Shown here: positions 1-6,417 of the stretch, in pieces
How positions within the stretch are numbered: position 1 is the first letter of the stretch
Layout of the letters: each line of letters starts with the position of its first letter
Assembly: GCA_002498385.1 (NCBI GenBank)
Contig: DAHH01000016.1
Span: 44,453-56,373 of the forward strand
Reading direction: 5' to 3'
From: Methanobacterium sp. UBA410
Lineage (GTDB): Archaea; Methanobacteriota; Methanobacteria; Methanobacteriales; Methanobacteriaceae
Length of the DNA stretch: 11,921 nt
Made by a program: the position numbers and the translations under genes
Notes under the pieces: model-generated
What the model saw: only the letters and a program-made list of their open reading frames with translations
What the model was told of the DNA's origin: nothing
The model's database searches: none

Positions 1-23
1 TTATTCTACTACTTATTCTACTA
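1..23. repeat. 12-bp tandem duplication, nearly two copies
   Basis: The unit ttattctactac occurs at 1-12 and again, lacking its last base, at 13-23. T tracts follow at 24-30 and 44-49. The stretch is AT-rich and I see no gene in it. The T tracts could terminate a plus-strand gene lying left of the window, but that gene cannot be seen. Confidence 0.6.
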
Positions 24-164
24 TTTTTTTCTTTATCTAATATTTTTTACTTAACTCGTGTTTTAACAGTGCACTTCAAAGCCTCTTTTTTTACAATCAA
101 AGAATTTTAAATCCCAAACCAAATGATGAATTGAGTTTTGATAACTTCTCTTTTTGTAAGAACT

Positions 165-182
165 AAAAATTATATAATATGG
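165..182 (+). promoter_or_regulatory. putative TATA/BRE promoter of the small zinc-ribbon gene
   Basis: An A-rich, BRE-like stretch is followed by TTATATAAT at about 170-178, a good match to the methanogen TATA box. Archaeal transcription usually starts about 25 bp downstream, here near 200. That would give an untranslated leader of about 70 nt before the ATG at 273. The leader contains the 25-bp-period repeat at 205-260. Inferred from sequence only. Confidence 0.45.
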
Positions 183-204
183 AACGTGTTAACAACAGAA
201 ATAA

Positions 205-260
205 GAATCTTAAAAGAAGTAAAAAATAAAGATCTTAAAAGAAGTAAGAATCTTAAAATC
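205..260. repeat. 25-bp-period direct repeat in the leader of the zinc-ribbon gene
   Basis: The 16-mer atcttaaaagaagtaa is at 207-222 and again at 232-247. A third partial copy, gaatcttaaaa, starts at 248. The repeat lies directly before the ATG at 273. It could be read through as codons in an upstream extension, but that extension looks non-coding (Lys/Asn/Ile-rich, TTG start), so I treat it as a leader repeat. Confidence 0.6.
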
Positions 261-272
261 GGGAATGATCCA

Positions 273-467
273 ATGTCAAAGACTATTTCATGTCCTAAAT
301 GCGGTTCAAAGAAAATGAAGTTACACGTTCCCCAGACTTCCATCTGGAAATGTGGAAAATGCGGTTATCAGGGCCCTGTATTTATAGAAGATGGCAACCT
401 TGAAAAACAGCTGCAAGAAGTTAAAAAAATGGAAAAACTTCAAAAAAAGCTTTTAAGAAAAAGATGA
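273..467 (+). CDS. small zinc-ribbon protein (64 aa)
   Basis: This is a 64-residue protein with one zinc ribbon: CPKC at residues 7-10 and CGKC at residues 27-30, giving four likely Zn ligands (C7, C10, C27, C30). A strongly charged, Lys-rich helix follows from about residue 43 to the end. Such short ribbon proteins in archaea are often bound to nucleic acid or ribosomes, but I do not recognise a named family and assign no function. The frame stays open upstream to a TTG at 138, but that part is low-complexity and repeat-derived. The ATG at 273, six residues before the first ribbon cysteine, is preferred although its Shine-Dalgarno match is weak. It converges on the next gene, with 30 bp between the two stops. 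Confidence 0.75.
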   Translation: MSKTISCPKCGSKKMKLHVPQTSIWKCGKCGYQGPVFIEDGNLEKQLQEVKKMEKLQKKLLRKR

Positions 468-497
468 ATTAAAAGGAAGGTTTAAACATTCAGCAGA

Positions 498-1187
498 TTA
501 ATTGGAATGTTTTCGCAGGAAGGTTCCAATAACTCCTCCGAGCATGGTTATCGAACAAAAAAATCCAAATGCACCCAAAAACACAGAAGCTCCACCTACA
601 ATTCCAACAGGCAGGCTTATAATAACACCTAAAATACCTCCGTTTAAAATTCCATCCTTGTAATTTTTACTGCCCCCAACGTAGGAGGTTAACAAACCGG
701 AAATCAACATTACAACGATTGCAATTGAAGCAAAAGCTGTTAACATGGTTTCAGATATTTCTGCAGGGGTGCGAGGTATTTTCGTCCCGTAAAGTGCCAG
801 CATTGCAAATACAAGAGACATTACCAAAAATGTGAATCCCACCAGAACACCAAGAAGGCTTAATCCCGCAGAATTAGCATTTTCTTCCTTCTTTTCTGGT
901 TTTTCAAAATTGAAGGTTTCAACATTTGGGGCGTACAGATTCTCTCCACAATTTAAACAAAAAACTGAACCCTTGGGGTTTTCCGACCCGCACTTGGGGC
1001 ACTTCTTTGTTGAAGGTTTTAATACTGGATTTACCCCACTTGAAGATGTTACCAAGGGAATTTCACGTAGAGAGTCAACGTATCTCAACCTACCTCCGCA
1101 ATCACCGCATTTTGAAAAATTGAAGGAAGATTTTCCTTCTGGAAGTTCATAGTATTTGCCGCATTTTTCACAGACAAGATATCCCAT
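498..1187 (-). CDS. double zinc-ribbon membrane protein (229 aa)
   Basis: Two zinc ribbons precede a membrane domain. Ribbon 1 uses C6/C9 and C27/C30. Ribbon 2 (C63/C66 and C77/C80) resembles the common short zinc-ribbon domain at the N-terminus of many archaeal and bacterial membrane proteins. A charged linker (about 95-104) leads into four probable transmembrane helices at about 108-133, 150-170, 180-200 and 203-224. The last two are Gly-rich, as in the small multi-pass membrane domains common in Methanobacteriales. The ribbons are probably cytoplasmic. I do not recognise a function; sensing or scaffolding at the membrane would be a guess. The ATG at 1187 is preceded by GTGAT, a partial match to the Shine-Dalgarno consensus. 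The 240-bp region upstream carries tandem repeats. Confidence 0.8.
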   Translation of the reverse strand: MGYLVCEKCGKYYELPEGKSSFNFSKCGDCGGRLRYVDSLREIPLVTSSSGVNPVLKPSTKKCPKCGSENPKGSVFCLNCGENLYAPNVETFNFEKPEKKEENANSAGLSLLGVLVGFTFLVMSLVFAMLALYGTKIPRTPAEISETMLTAFASIAIVVMLISGLLTSYVGGSKNYKDGILNGGILGVIISLPVGIVGGASVFLGAFGFFCSITMLGGVIGTFLRKHSN

Positions 1188-1220
1188 AAAATCACTGCTT
1201 TATCCTTTAACTATTTACTT

Positions 1221-1305
1221 TTACTGAAGTTTTTATTTACTGAAGTTTTTATTTACTGAAGTTTAACTTTTATTTACTGAATTTTTTATTTACTGAAATT
1301 TAACA
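1221..1305. repeat. degenerate 16-bp tandem repeat, five copies
   Basis: The unit ttactgaagtttttat is perfect at 1221-1236 and 1237-1252. A third copy at 1253-1273 has a 5-bp insertion. Copies at 1274-1289 and from 1290 have diverged. The array begins 33 bp upstream of the minus-strand ATG at 1187 and lies between it and a TATA-like element at 1361-1370, so it may be in that gene's leader or promoter. It has no spacers and is not a CRISPR array. Confidence 0.75.
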
Positions 1306-1357
1306 TTTTCCATTAAATTAAATGAAGGTAAATCAGGCTCGAACAAAGGTTAAACCA

Positions 1358-1372
1358 GAAATTTATAAACAA
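1358..1372 (-). promoter_or_regulatory. TATA-like element upstream of the zinc-ribbon membrane protein
   Basis: On the minus strand this reads GTTTATAAATTTC, a good archaeal TATA core. Transcription would start near 1335, giving a leader of about 150 nt that contains the 16-bp tandem repeat. AT-rich alternatives lie within the repeat itself, so the true promoter is uncertain. The rest of 1188-1427 holds no gene that I can see. Confidence 0.3.
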
Positions 1373-1427
1373 AGTTTACGTATCATGTTGATCCTGAAAG
1401 CTGTTGGAATGTTAAGGAATGTCAGAG

Positions 1428-2732
1428 TTATTCCAGGAGCTTTCCCATAACGTAGGTGCCCTTGGCACGGGTTACCCTGGCATCAGCGAAAGTTCCAAGA
1501 TCACCTTCAGGAACAATGACCTGTTTATACGAATTTGATTTACTTATATATCCTCCTTTACTTCCTTTCCCAGTTATAAGAACCTTCTGGGTTGAACCTA
1601 CAAGTTTGAGGTTATTTTCATAACCTATCTTTGATTTCAGATCGCTCAGGAGTTTAGAACGCTTTTTCATTGTGTTGTGGTCTATTTCATCCAGGAGGGA
1701 AGCTTTTGTACCGGGTCTGTGCCCGTACTTTGAGATGTTGATGAAGTCGGGTTTAATATCTTCAACTAGCCTGAGGGTATCTTTGAATGCATCTTCACTT
1801 TCTGTGGGGTAGCCAACGATTATGTCTGTTGCTATGGCTATTTCCGGTATTTCCTCTCTGAATCTTCTGATGATATCCTTAAAATCAGAAACTCTGTGCC
1901 CCCTGTTCATGTCCCGAAGCACATCATCATTACCACATTGAACCGGAATGTGCAGAAATTTATAGACCCTTCTGTTTTTAAAAGCACGGACCACTTCATC
2001 AACGTTGCCGAGCAGGCTTTTGGGATGCATCATACCGATCCTGATCATGAAGTCACCCTCAATAGCTGCCACCTCATTTATGAGGTTTGGAAATGATTCT
2101 CCAGTGTCTTTACCGTAAGCTGCAGTGTCCTGAGCTGTGAGCTGGATCTCAACACAGCCTTCGTCAACTGCACGTTCTACCTCACGTTTTATAAGTTCTG
2201 TTGGGTAACTTTGAAGTTTTCCACGTGCGAAACGGGTGCAGCAGTAGCTGCAGTTACCTGCACATCCCTCGCAGATCTGCACGATGTGTACAAGGGGATT
2301 TGAACGCAGCTTTGGGAGGCCGACTTTACAGCCTGTACCGTAACCTGTGGCCCTCACCATTTTCCCGTTCAGAACTGATCTGACGATCTCAGGGGCGGAA
2401 CTTATCCTGTGGGGTCCTATCCAGCTTGCAGTGGGTGCAGCCTTTTCAAGCTTTTCCGGGTCTATCTCAACCATGCATCCTGATATTATGAGTTTTTTAT
2501 CTGGAAACTGTTTTTGTACCTTATGAATTTTGTTCAGAGCCTTCTGCTCCGTTGGATGTTTCACGTAGCAGGTGTTCATAACTATGACATCAGCATCTTC
2601 AGGCTTTGAAACTATCTTTTCCTCGTCCTCCTTAAGGAGGCCTGCCATTATCTGTGAATCGGCCTGGTTAAATGTGCAGCCGAAGGTTTCTATGTAAATG
2701 TTCATTGGTTGATCTTCCATTTTCTTATTCAT
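1428..2732 (-). CDS. tRNA N6-threonylcarbamoyladenosine methylthiotransferase (archaeal e-MtaB/MiaB-like)
   Basis: This radical-SAM enzyme is predicted to add a methylthio group to C2 of t6A37 in ANN-decoding tRNAs, making ms2t6A, which steadies the anticodon loop. The three family domains are present. The N-terminal UPF0004 domain has cluster cysteines C19 (FGCTFNQAD), C55 (NTCYVK) and C86 (SGCMV). The radical-SAM core has C157xxxC161xxC164 (CAGNCSYC) followed by RFARG. A C-terminal TRAM-like RNA-binding domain spans about 375-434. The length of 434 residues is usual. Extra cysteines flank the SAM motif (C154, C165). The start is uncertain: the ATG at 2732 gives the longest form, while relatives begin just before IYIETFGC, which favours the in-frame ATG at 2705. 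Neither has a strong Shine-Dalgarno site. The gene stands alone, with a 364-bp gap upstream. Confidence 0.93.
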   Translation of the reverse strand: MNKKMEDQPMNIYIETFGCTFNQADSQIMAGLLKEDEEKIVSKPEDADVIVMNTCYVKHPTEQKALNKIHKVQKQFPDKKLIISGCMVEIDPEKLEKAAPTASWIGPHRISSAPEIVRSVLNGKMVRATGYGTGCKVGLPKLRSNPLVHIVQICEGCAGNCSYCCTRFARGKLQSYPTELIKREVERAVDEGCVEIQLTAQDTAAYGKDTGESFPNLINEVAAIEGDFMIRIGMMHPKSLLGNVDEVVRAFKNRRVYKFLHIPVQCGNDDVLRDMNRGHRVSDFKDIIRRFREEIPEIAIATDIIVGYPTESEDAFKDTLRLVEDIKPDFINISKYGHRPGTKASLLDEIDHNTMKKRSKLLSDLKSKIGYENNLKLVGSTQKVLITGKGSKGGYISKSNSYKQVIVPEGDLGTFADARVTRAKGTYVMGKLLE

Positions 2733-3096
2733 TTAAATGCTTCTAAAAGGTTTTCAAAATATTAAGAGGAATTTAAGGTTCTTAAACTTTTCTTCAATGA
2801 TTATATTAAATCTATTTAAAAGGTTAAACTTACTTAAAAGGTTAAAATTTTTTTTATGAATTTAATAAAAATAGATCTAATAAATCTAAATTTAATAAAT
2901 CTAATGAAGTTAAAAATCTAATGAAGTTAATAAATTGATGGCATTAAAGATCTACTCAAAAAAGATAATTTTAAACTTAAAAACTTAACCTGAAAAGATT
3001 TATAAACTATATTTATAACTTAAAAGGAATAATTTTGGCATTAATTGACAAATAGCCCCATATTACTTCTGTTTTAATTCATATCCTTTAAATATA
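2733..3096. other. 364-bp AT-rich gene-free region with short repeats
   Basis: No credible gene is visible on either strand. Three repeat pairs are present: ttaaaaggttaaa at 2816-2828 and 2834-2846; aataaatcta at 2879-2888 and 2894-2903; ctaatgaagttaa at 2901-2913 and 2918-2930. On the minus strand, TTTAATATAATC (about 2796-2808) is a possible TATA box for the methylthiotransferase gene, predicting a start near 2775. A second TATA-like pair (TTTATAA at about 3000 and 3011) has no gene assigned to it. The region near 3050-3090 follows the pcm stop and is somewhat less AT-rich. Confidence 0.5.
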
Positions 3097-3753
3097 TTAT
3101 CCTTGTTCAGGCCAGCCGTGCTCCCCAATCATGGGCACAAAAACTACTCCACCTAGTTTCTGGGTTTTAAACTCGTTTTCAGCCACTCTTTCCATGCAGA
3201 CGAGTTCCTGGAATTGATGGTTAACTCCCACCGGCACTATCAGTTTTCCCCCAATTTTAAGCTGTTTTTTCAGGGGTTCAGGCACTTCAGGTGCACTTGC
3301 AGTGGCATATATCCTGTCATAAGGGGCTTTTTCAGGAACCCCAAGTGTTCCATCACCATGTATGACTGTAACACCCTCAGAGTAACCTGTTTTCTCAAGG
3401 TTCTCCCTTGCAATTTTAACAAGGGCTTCCAAACGTTCAACGCTATATATATGTCCCTTTGAACTTATAATTTCCGAAACAACAGCTGCATTATACCCGA
3501 AACCTGTTCCTATTTCCAGAACGTTCATGCCTTCCTCAAGTTCAAGTTTTTCGCAGAGTATTGCAACCATGTGGGGTGCTGAAATGGTCTGGCCGTGTCC
3601 TATTGGTAGGGGCTGGTCCATGTAGGCATAGAATCTGTTTTCTGGAGGTACGAACTCTTCCCTTGGAACCTTGAGCATGGCTTTTTTAACTCTGTCAGTT
3701 TTTATGTAGCCCTGATCCGCGAGCCTTTCAATGAGTTCCTTCTTGCGTCCCAT
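3097..3753 (-). CDS. pcm: protein-L-isoaspartate O-methyltransferase
   Basis: This cytoplasmic SAM-dependent enzyme methylates isoaspartyl residues in aged proteins, the first step of their repair. The sequence shows the PCMT signature: PLPIGHGQTISAPHM (residues 48-62, with the active-site Ser/Thr position at S58), then the SAM-binding motif I VLEIGTGFGYNAA (78-90), the acidic loop YSVER (103-107) and HGDG (132-135). The length of 218 residues is normal. The frame extends seven codons further to a TTG at 3774, but the ATG at 3753, giving MGRKKELIERL, is the usual N-terminus and is chosen here. The zinc-finger gene on the same strand ends 84 bp upstream. The gap between them has a duplicated TATA-like element, so pcm may have its own promoter with a very short leader. 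Confidence 0.95.
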   Translation of the reverse strand: MGRKKELIERLADQGYIKTDRVKKAMLKVPREEFVPPENRFYAYMDQPLPIGHGQTISAPHMVAILCEKLELEEGMNVLEIGTGFGYNAAVVSEIISSKGHIYSVERLEALVKIARENLEKTGYSEGVTVIHGDGTLGVPEKAPYDRIYATASAPEVPEPLKKQLKIGGKLIVPVGVNHQFQELVCMERVAENEFKTQKLGGVVFVPMIGEHGWPEQG

Positions 3754-3775
3754 TTCCAACCCTTCTAAGTCCAAG

Positions 3776-3847
3776 TTTTATACTCTTTTTTATAGTTCTA
3801 AGTTTATGCCCTTATAATTCTAACTTTTATACTCTTTTCATAGTTCT
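3776..3847. repeat. 24-bp direct repeat carrying TATA-like cores upstream of pcm
   Basis: Two near-identical copies lie at 3776-3799 (24 bp) and 3825-3847 (23 bp), differing by one short TT/C change. On the minus strand each reads AGAGTATAAAA, a TATA-like core. The upstream copy (3825-3847) includes the stop codon (3838-3840) and last codons of the zinc-finger gene. The downstream copy lies about 25 bp before the pcm ATG. Either could serve pcm as a promoter. A duplicated 3' gene end is an equally simple explanation. Confidence 0.55.
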
Positions 3848-4461
3848 TCTTTTTCTTCAGTTCCCACCATTTTAGAGGTTAAATCGTATTTGTAACGGAT
3901 TTTACCTTCAATGGGTGTGCCATAAATCCTTTTCACTACCCAGGCCTTTGCAAAGCCTTTCCTCATCTTTCTCTCAATGGTTTTCATGGACTTTATTTTG
4001 AAAAGGACATTTTCAAGTTTTACAATATCTCCAACCGTGAATTCAAATTCCCTGTCAACTTCAACCTTTCTTGAGAGGATTCTGCCTCTAAAGTCCACAG
4101 AAATTCCAACTCTCGCAGGAACATCAATGTAATGTGCCCATATTGTTTCCACATCCTTTACCTGGCTCCTATTAACCCTTGCTCCCTTTTTATTTTCTAT
4201 GGATGTTATTTCTGCAGGACGTCCATCAAGGTCCAGGACGTCTTCAACTTTTAAAACTTCGTCAGGGTATATCTTTATGAAATCCTTGTGGGATCTTTCG
4301 TATTCACTCACAACCACCCTGCAGTCTGTGGGCTTTCCAAGGTCTACAGTTTCCCTGAAAATGTTTCCACATTCTTCACACTGCAAAAGGAGTTCTTTTG
4401 ATTTTTTGCCCTTTGATTTTAGTACTTGACAGGATTCACAACCGCATACTGGACATTTCAT
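3838..4461 (-). CDS. HVO_0476-family zinc-finger protein (207 aa)
   Basis: The N-terminal zinc ribbon has CPVC at 3-6 and CEEC at 28-31 (ligands C3, C6, C28, C31), with two more cysteines at 8 and 11. A predicted beta-rich region fills about 45-195. It includes a repeated theme, VKDVETIWAHYIDVPARVGISVDF, then a segment with TVGDIV, as seen in the archaeal HVO_0476 zinc-finger family. No biochemical role is established as far as I know. The ribbon plus a basic C-terminal half suggests nucleic-acid binding (inference). The start is well supported: GAGG at 4469-4472 lies 7 nt before the ATG at 4461. The protein ends in a short acidic tail, EEKEEL, whose codons overlap a direct repeat. pcm follows 84 bp downstream. 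Confidence 0.85.
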   Translation of the reverse strand: MKCPVCGCESCQVLKSKGKKSKELLLQCEECGNIFRETVDLGKPTDCRVVVSEYERSHKDFIKIYPDEVLKVEDVLDLDGRPAEITSIENKKGARVNRSQVKDVETIWAHYIDVPARVGISVDFRGRILSRKVEVDREFEFTVGDIVKLENVLFKIKSMKTIERKMRKGFAKAWVVKRIYGTPIEGKIRYKYDLTSKMVGTEEKEEL

Positions 4462-4710
4462 TTTTTTTCCTCAAAATTTAGTAACATACAATAAAAAAAT
4501 GCATATCATCTCTAAAAATGTTAAATTGATTTTATTTGTGGAGGTCTAAATACTCATAGAGACCCCTTTGCATATCGTTGACAATTATCTTGATGATCGC
4601 ATTGATCTTGTTGTTAACTTGATCATTATTTGATCTTCAACTTTATTATATTTGAAGAATCTTGAAGGGAACAACGTTTAAAGGGTAGGGATCTTAAACC
4701 TGATTATTTG

Positions 4711-4776
4711 AAAGTGATCCTTATTCTTAAGGTGATCCTTATTTTAAGGTGATCATCGTTTTAGGTGATTATCACC
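4711..4776. repeat. 17-18-bp tandem repeat ending in a GGTGAT/ATCACC palindrome
   Basis: Units are aaagtgatccttattctt (4711-4728), aaggtgatccttatttt (4729-4745) and the diverged aaggtgatcatcgtttt (4746-4762). A fourth partial unit contributes GGTGAT at 4764-4769. After one T this is followed by its inverse ATCACC at 4771-4776. The palindrome could be an operator, or chance produced by the repeat. Confidence 0.65.
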
Positions 4777-4783
4777 AAAAAAA
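4777..4783 (-). terminator. oligo-T tract downstream of hacB
   Basis: Seven A on the plus strand read as T7 on the minus strand, about 58 bp past the hacB stop. Archaeal transcription commonly ends at such T tracts without a hairpin. A weak, position-based call. Confidence 0.35.
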
Positions 4784-4840
4784 GTAGATTACAAGAAAAG
4801 GATATCATTCAGGCTAGTTTTTTTTCGTTGAAAATGGTTA

Positions 4841-5353
4841 TTACACATTTTTAGTTGAGTCCACATTTTTCAGTTTAAGGTAATGTTTGACAAGTCCTCC
4901 ATCTTCAAGTATGTCCAGCATGAATCTTTTAAATGGCTGGATCTGGAAGGTTTTGCCTGTTGTAACGTTTTTTATAACCCCATCTTTAAGGTCTATACTT
5001 AAAATTTCCCCTTCTTCTACTTCAACATCTGCTATGATAACTGGAAGCCCCACATTTATTGCATTTCTGTAGAATATTCTTGCAAATGATTTTGCAACAA
5101 TTGCTGATATTCCTGCATGTTTAATTGCAACAGGAGCCTGCTCACGTGACGATCCGCAGCCAAAATTCCAGCCTGCAACTATTACATCTCCATGTTGAAC
5201 CTTCCCTGCAAACTCTGGATCTTCACCTGCCATTACATGTGATGCAAGGTCGTCCAGACTGAAGGTTCTCAGATAACGGCCGGGTATTATAACGTCAGTA
5301 TCAATGCAGTCCCTAAACTTCCAAACCTTTCCTTCTAACTTTTCCATATTCAT
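4841..5353 (-). CDS. hacB: homoaconitase small subunit (methanogen HacB type)
   Basis: This is the small (swivel-domain) subunit of an aconitase-family hydro-lyase. Key features are DTDVIIPGRYLRT (residues 18-30), NFGCGSSREQAP (63-74, substrate-binding loop) and AKSFARIFYRNAINVGLP (87-104). The YLRT loop at 27-30 is the version reported for the methanogen homoaconitase small subunit, whereas isopropylmalate isomerase subunits carry YLVY-like residues. I therefore favour homoaconitase, which acts in 2-oxoacid elongation towards 2-oxosuberate and coenzyme B, over leucine synthesis (LeuD). The large Fe-S subunit is not in the window. The protein has 170 residues with a slightly long C-terminus. 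Two starts are possible: ATG at 5353 or at 5347, both with poor Shine-Dalgarno sites. It lies 62 bp after mptG on the same strand, so it may be co-transcribed. Confidence 0.88.
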   Translation of the reverse strand: MNMEKLEGKVWKFRDCIDTDVIIPGRYLRTFSLDDLASHVMAGEDPEFAGKVQHGDVIVAGWNFGCGSSREQAPVAIKHAGISAIVAKSFARIFYRNAINVGLPVIIADVEVEEGEILSIDLKDGVIKNVTTGKTFQIQPFKRFMLDILEDGGLVKHYLKLKNVDSTKNV

Positions 5354-5390
5354 AACCCATTAAAATTCATAAAAGTAACCCATTAAAATT
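5353..5390. repeat. 15-bp direct repeat before hacB
   Basis: The 15-mer taacccattaaaatt is at 5353-5367 and 5376-5390 (period 23). It occupies most of the 62-bp gap between mptG and hacB and abuts the hacB start. It may be a leader element or a copying duplication. Confidence 0.65.
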
Positions 5391-5415
5391 TCGTAATTCC
5401 ATTCACAAATCAGGA

Positions 5416-6411
5416 TCAGTGCTTAATGAGCTCGGCACCATGGTTGAAACCATTGGTCACCATGATCTCCCCGCCAAGACCTTTAATTGCTTCTTCTGCC
5501 GCACTTTTTACATTTCCAACATTGGTATCTGTCACTGCATATATTGTAGGGCCGAATGAGCTCATACCAACACCAGCAGCGCCTGCAGACCTTAACTTTT
5601 CCATTATTTCCTTTATGTGTGGACTTTGAAGCTGATGTTCTATCCTTTTAAATCCAACAGTTTGTATCTTGTTTATGGCATTTCCAAAAGCATCCAGGTC
5701 TGCTTCAACAACTGCAGGCATTAGATTCATTAAGAGTACGTGTGTTAATTTTTCAACGGCTTCAATTGGTATTGGACAGTTGGTCTGGAATATGTCAACT
5801 TCTTTGCTTCCTGATGCTCCCCTCTGAACATTTGGAATTGTGAGAACTATTTTCCAGTCTGTTGGGAAGTCATACCTTGCTATTATTGGTGGCGGTGATG
5901 CATGTGAAGCCGATGAAGGAAGGAATCCTGGTTTCTCTGAGGTGCTGTGACCTCCATCAACTATGAAACCGCCTTTGTCAAAGGCTGCAGTACCTATTCC
6001 AGATGTGCCTCCCCTTCCAACGATCTTGGCTATTTCAGGAGTGGATAATTCCTGGCCCTCCATGAGTGATATGAGTTTACCAGCAGCAAGTGATAGTTGA
6101 GTTCCTGAACCGAGTCCTGAGTGAGGTGGATAAGTTGTTTCTATGTCGAACTTGAATCCGTTGTCAACACCCAGAAAGTTCGTCATTTTTCGGGCTGCAT
6201 TTTCAACTTTTAAGGTGTAGTCATTCACAAGATCTGCGTCAAACTTTGCTCGTTCATCAAAAACTATTTCTATGCCTTCTCTCTGGTGCTTCGCTTCAAC
6301 AACGAGGTTGGGCTTTTCGAGTGTTATGCCCACTCCGCCGTCTATTCTGCCGAAGTCACCGTTCAAGTCTATCAGTGTTACGTGTAATCTGGAGGGAGTT
6401 TTTATTATCAA
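5416..6411 (-). CDS. mptG: beta-ribofuranosylaminobenzene/phenol 5'-phosphate synthase
   Basis: This GHMP-superfamily enzyme joins an aryl carboxylate (4-aminobenzoate or 4-hydroxybenzoate) to PRPP with loss of CO2 and pyrophosphate. That makes the C-riboside that starts the arene-ribose part of tetrahydromethanopterin. The N-terminus (MIIKTPSRLHVTLIDLNG, 1-18) and the phosphate loop PPHSGLGSGTQ (95-105) are diagnostic. A Gly-rich segment SAGAAGVGMSSFGPTIYAV (about 275-293) matches the C-terminal GHMP motif. It has 331 residues, normal for the family. The start is TTG at 6411, with no nearby ATG in frame; AGGAG at 6421-6425, inside the end of tes, lies 9 nt before it. The 6-bp gap from the tes stop indicates one transcript and likely translational coupling. 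Confidence 0.93.
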   Translation of the reverse strand: MIIKTPSRLHVTLIDLNGDFGRIDGGVGITLEKPNLVVEAKHQREGIEIVFDERAKFDADLVNDYTLKVENAARKMTNFLGVDNGFKFDIETTYPPHSGLGSGTQLSLAAGKLISLMEGQELSTPEIAKIVGRGGTSGIGTAAFDKGGFIVDGGHSTSEKPGFLPSSASHASPPPIIARYDFPTDWKIVLTIPNVQRGASGSKEVDIFQTNCPIPIEAVEKLTHVLLMNLMPAVVEADLDAFGNAINKIQTVGFKRIEHQLQSPHIKEIMEKLRSAGAAGVGMSSFGPTIYAVTDTNVGNVKSAAEEAIKGLGGEIMVTNGFNHGAELIKH

Positions 6412-6417
6412 TTAGAA

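Larger units (their letters stand above)
4462..4840. other. 379-bp gene-free region with GATC cluster and repeats
   Basis: No credible gene is visible. The region should hold the promoter of the zinc-finger gene (right to left from 4462) and the 3' end of the hacB transcript. It contains an imperfect inverted repeat (4541-4547 with 4560-4566, loop 12 nt), eight GATC tetramers between 4595 and 4754, a 17-18-bp tandem repeat at 4711-4762 and a short palindrome at 4764-4776. GGAGGT at 4540-4545 looks like a Shine-Dalgarno site but has no start codon or frame after it. Confidence 0.5.

Noticed and set aside
138..272. N-terminal extension of the small zinc-ribbon gene from TTG
   Set aside because: The extension is repeat-derived, lies over the likely promoter and leader, and is unlike a protein domain.
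832..1152. Open frame on the plus strand opposite the zinc-ribbon membrane protein
   Set aside because: It is antisense to a gene with two complete zinc ribbons and membrane helices. Its own translation has no recognisable features.
1221..1305. CRISPR-like array
   Set aside because: The 16-bp units are contiguous and diverged, with no spacers.
4540..4566. GGAGGT plus hairpin as a small gene or riboswitch
   Set aside because: No start codon or frame follows the GGAGGT. The stem is only 7 bp with one mismatch, and no known RNA fold is recognisable.
4841..5353. Assignment as isopropylmalate isomerase small subunit (LeuD)
   Set aside because: The substrate loop is YLRT, as reported for methanogen homoaconitase, and no leucine gene is nearby. 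LeuD is not fully excluded.
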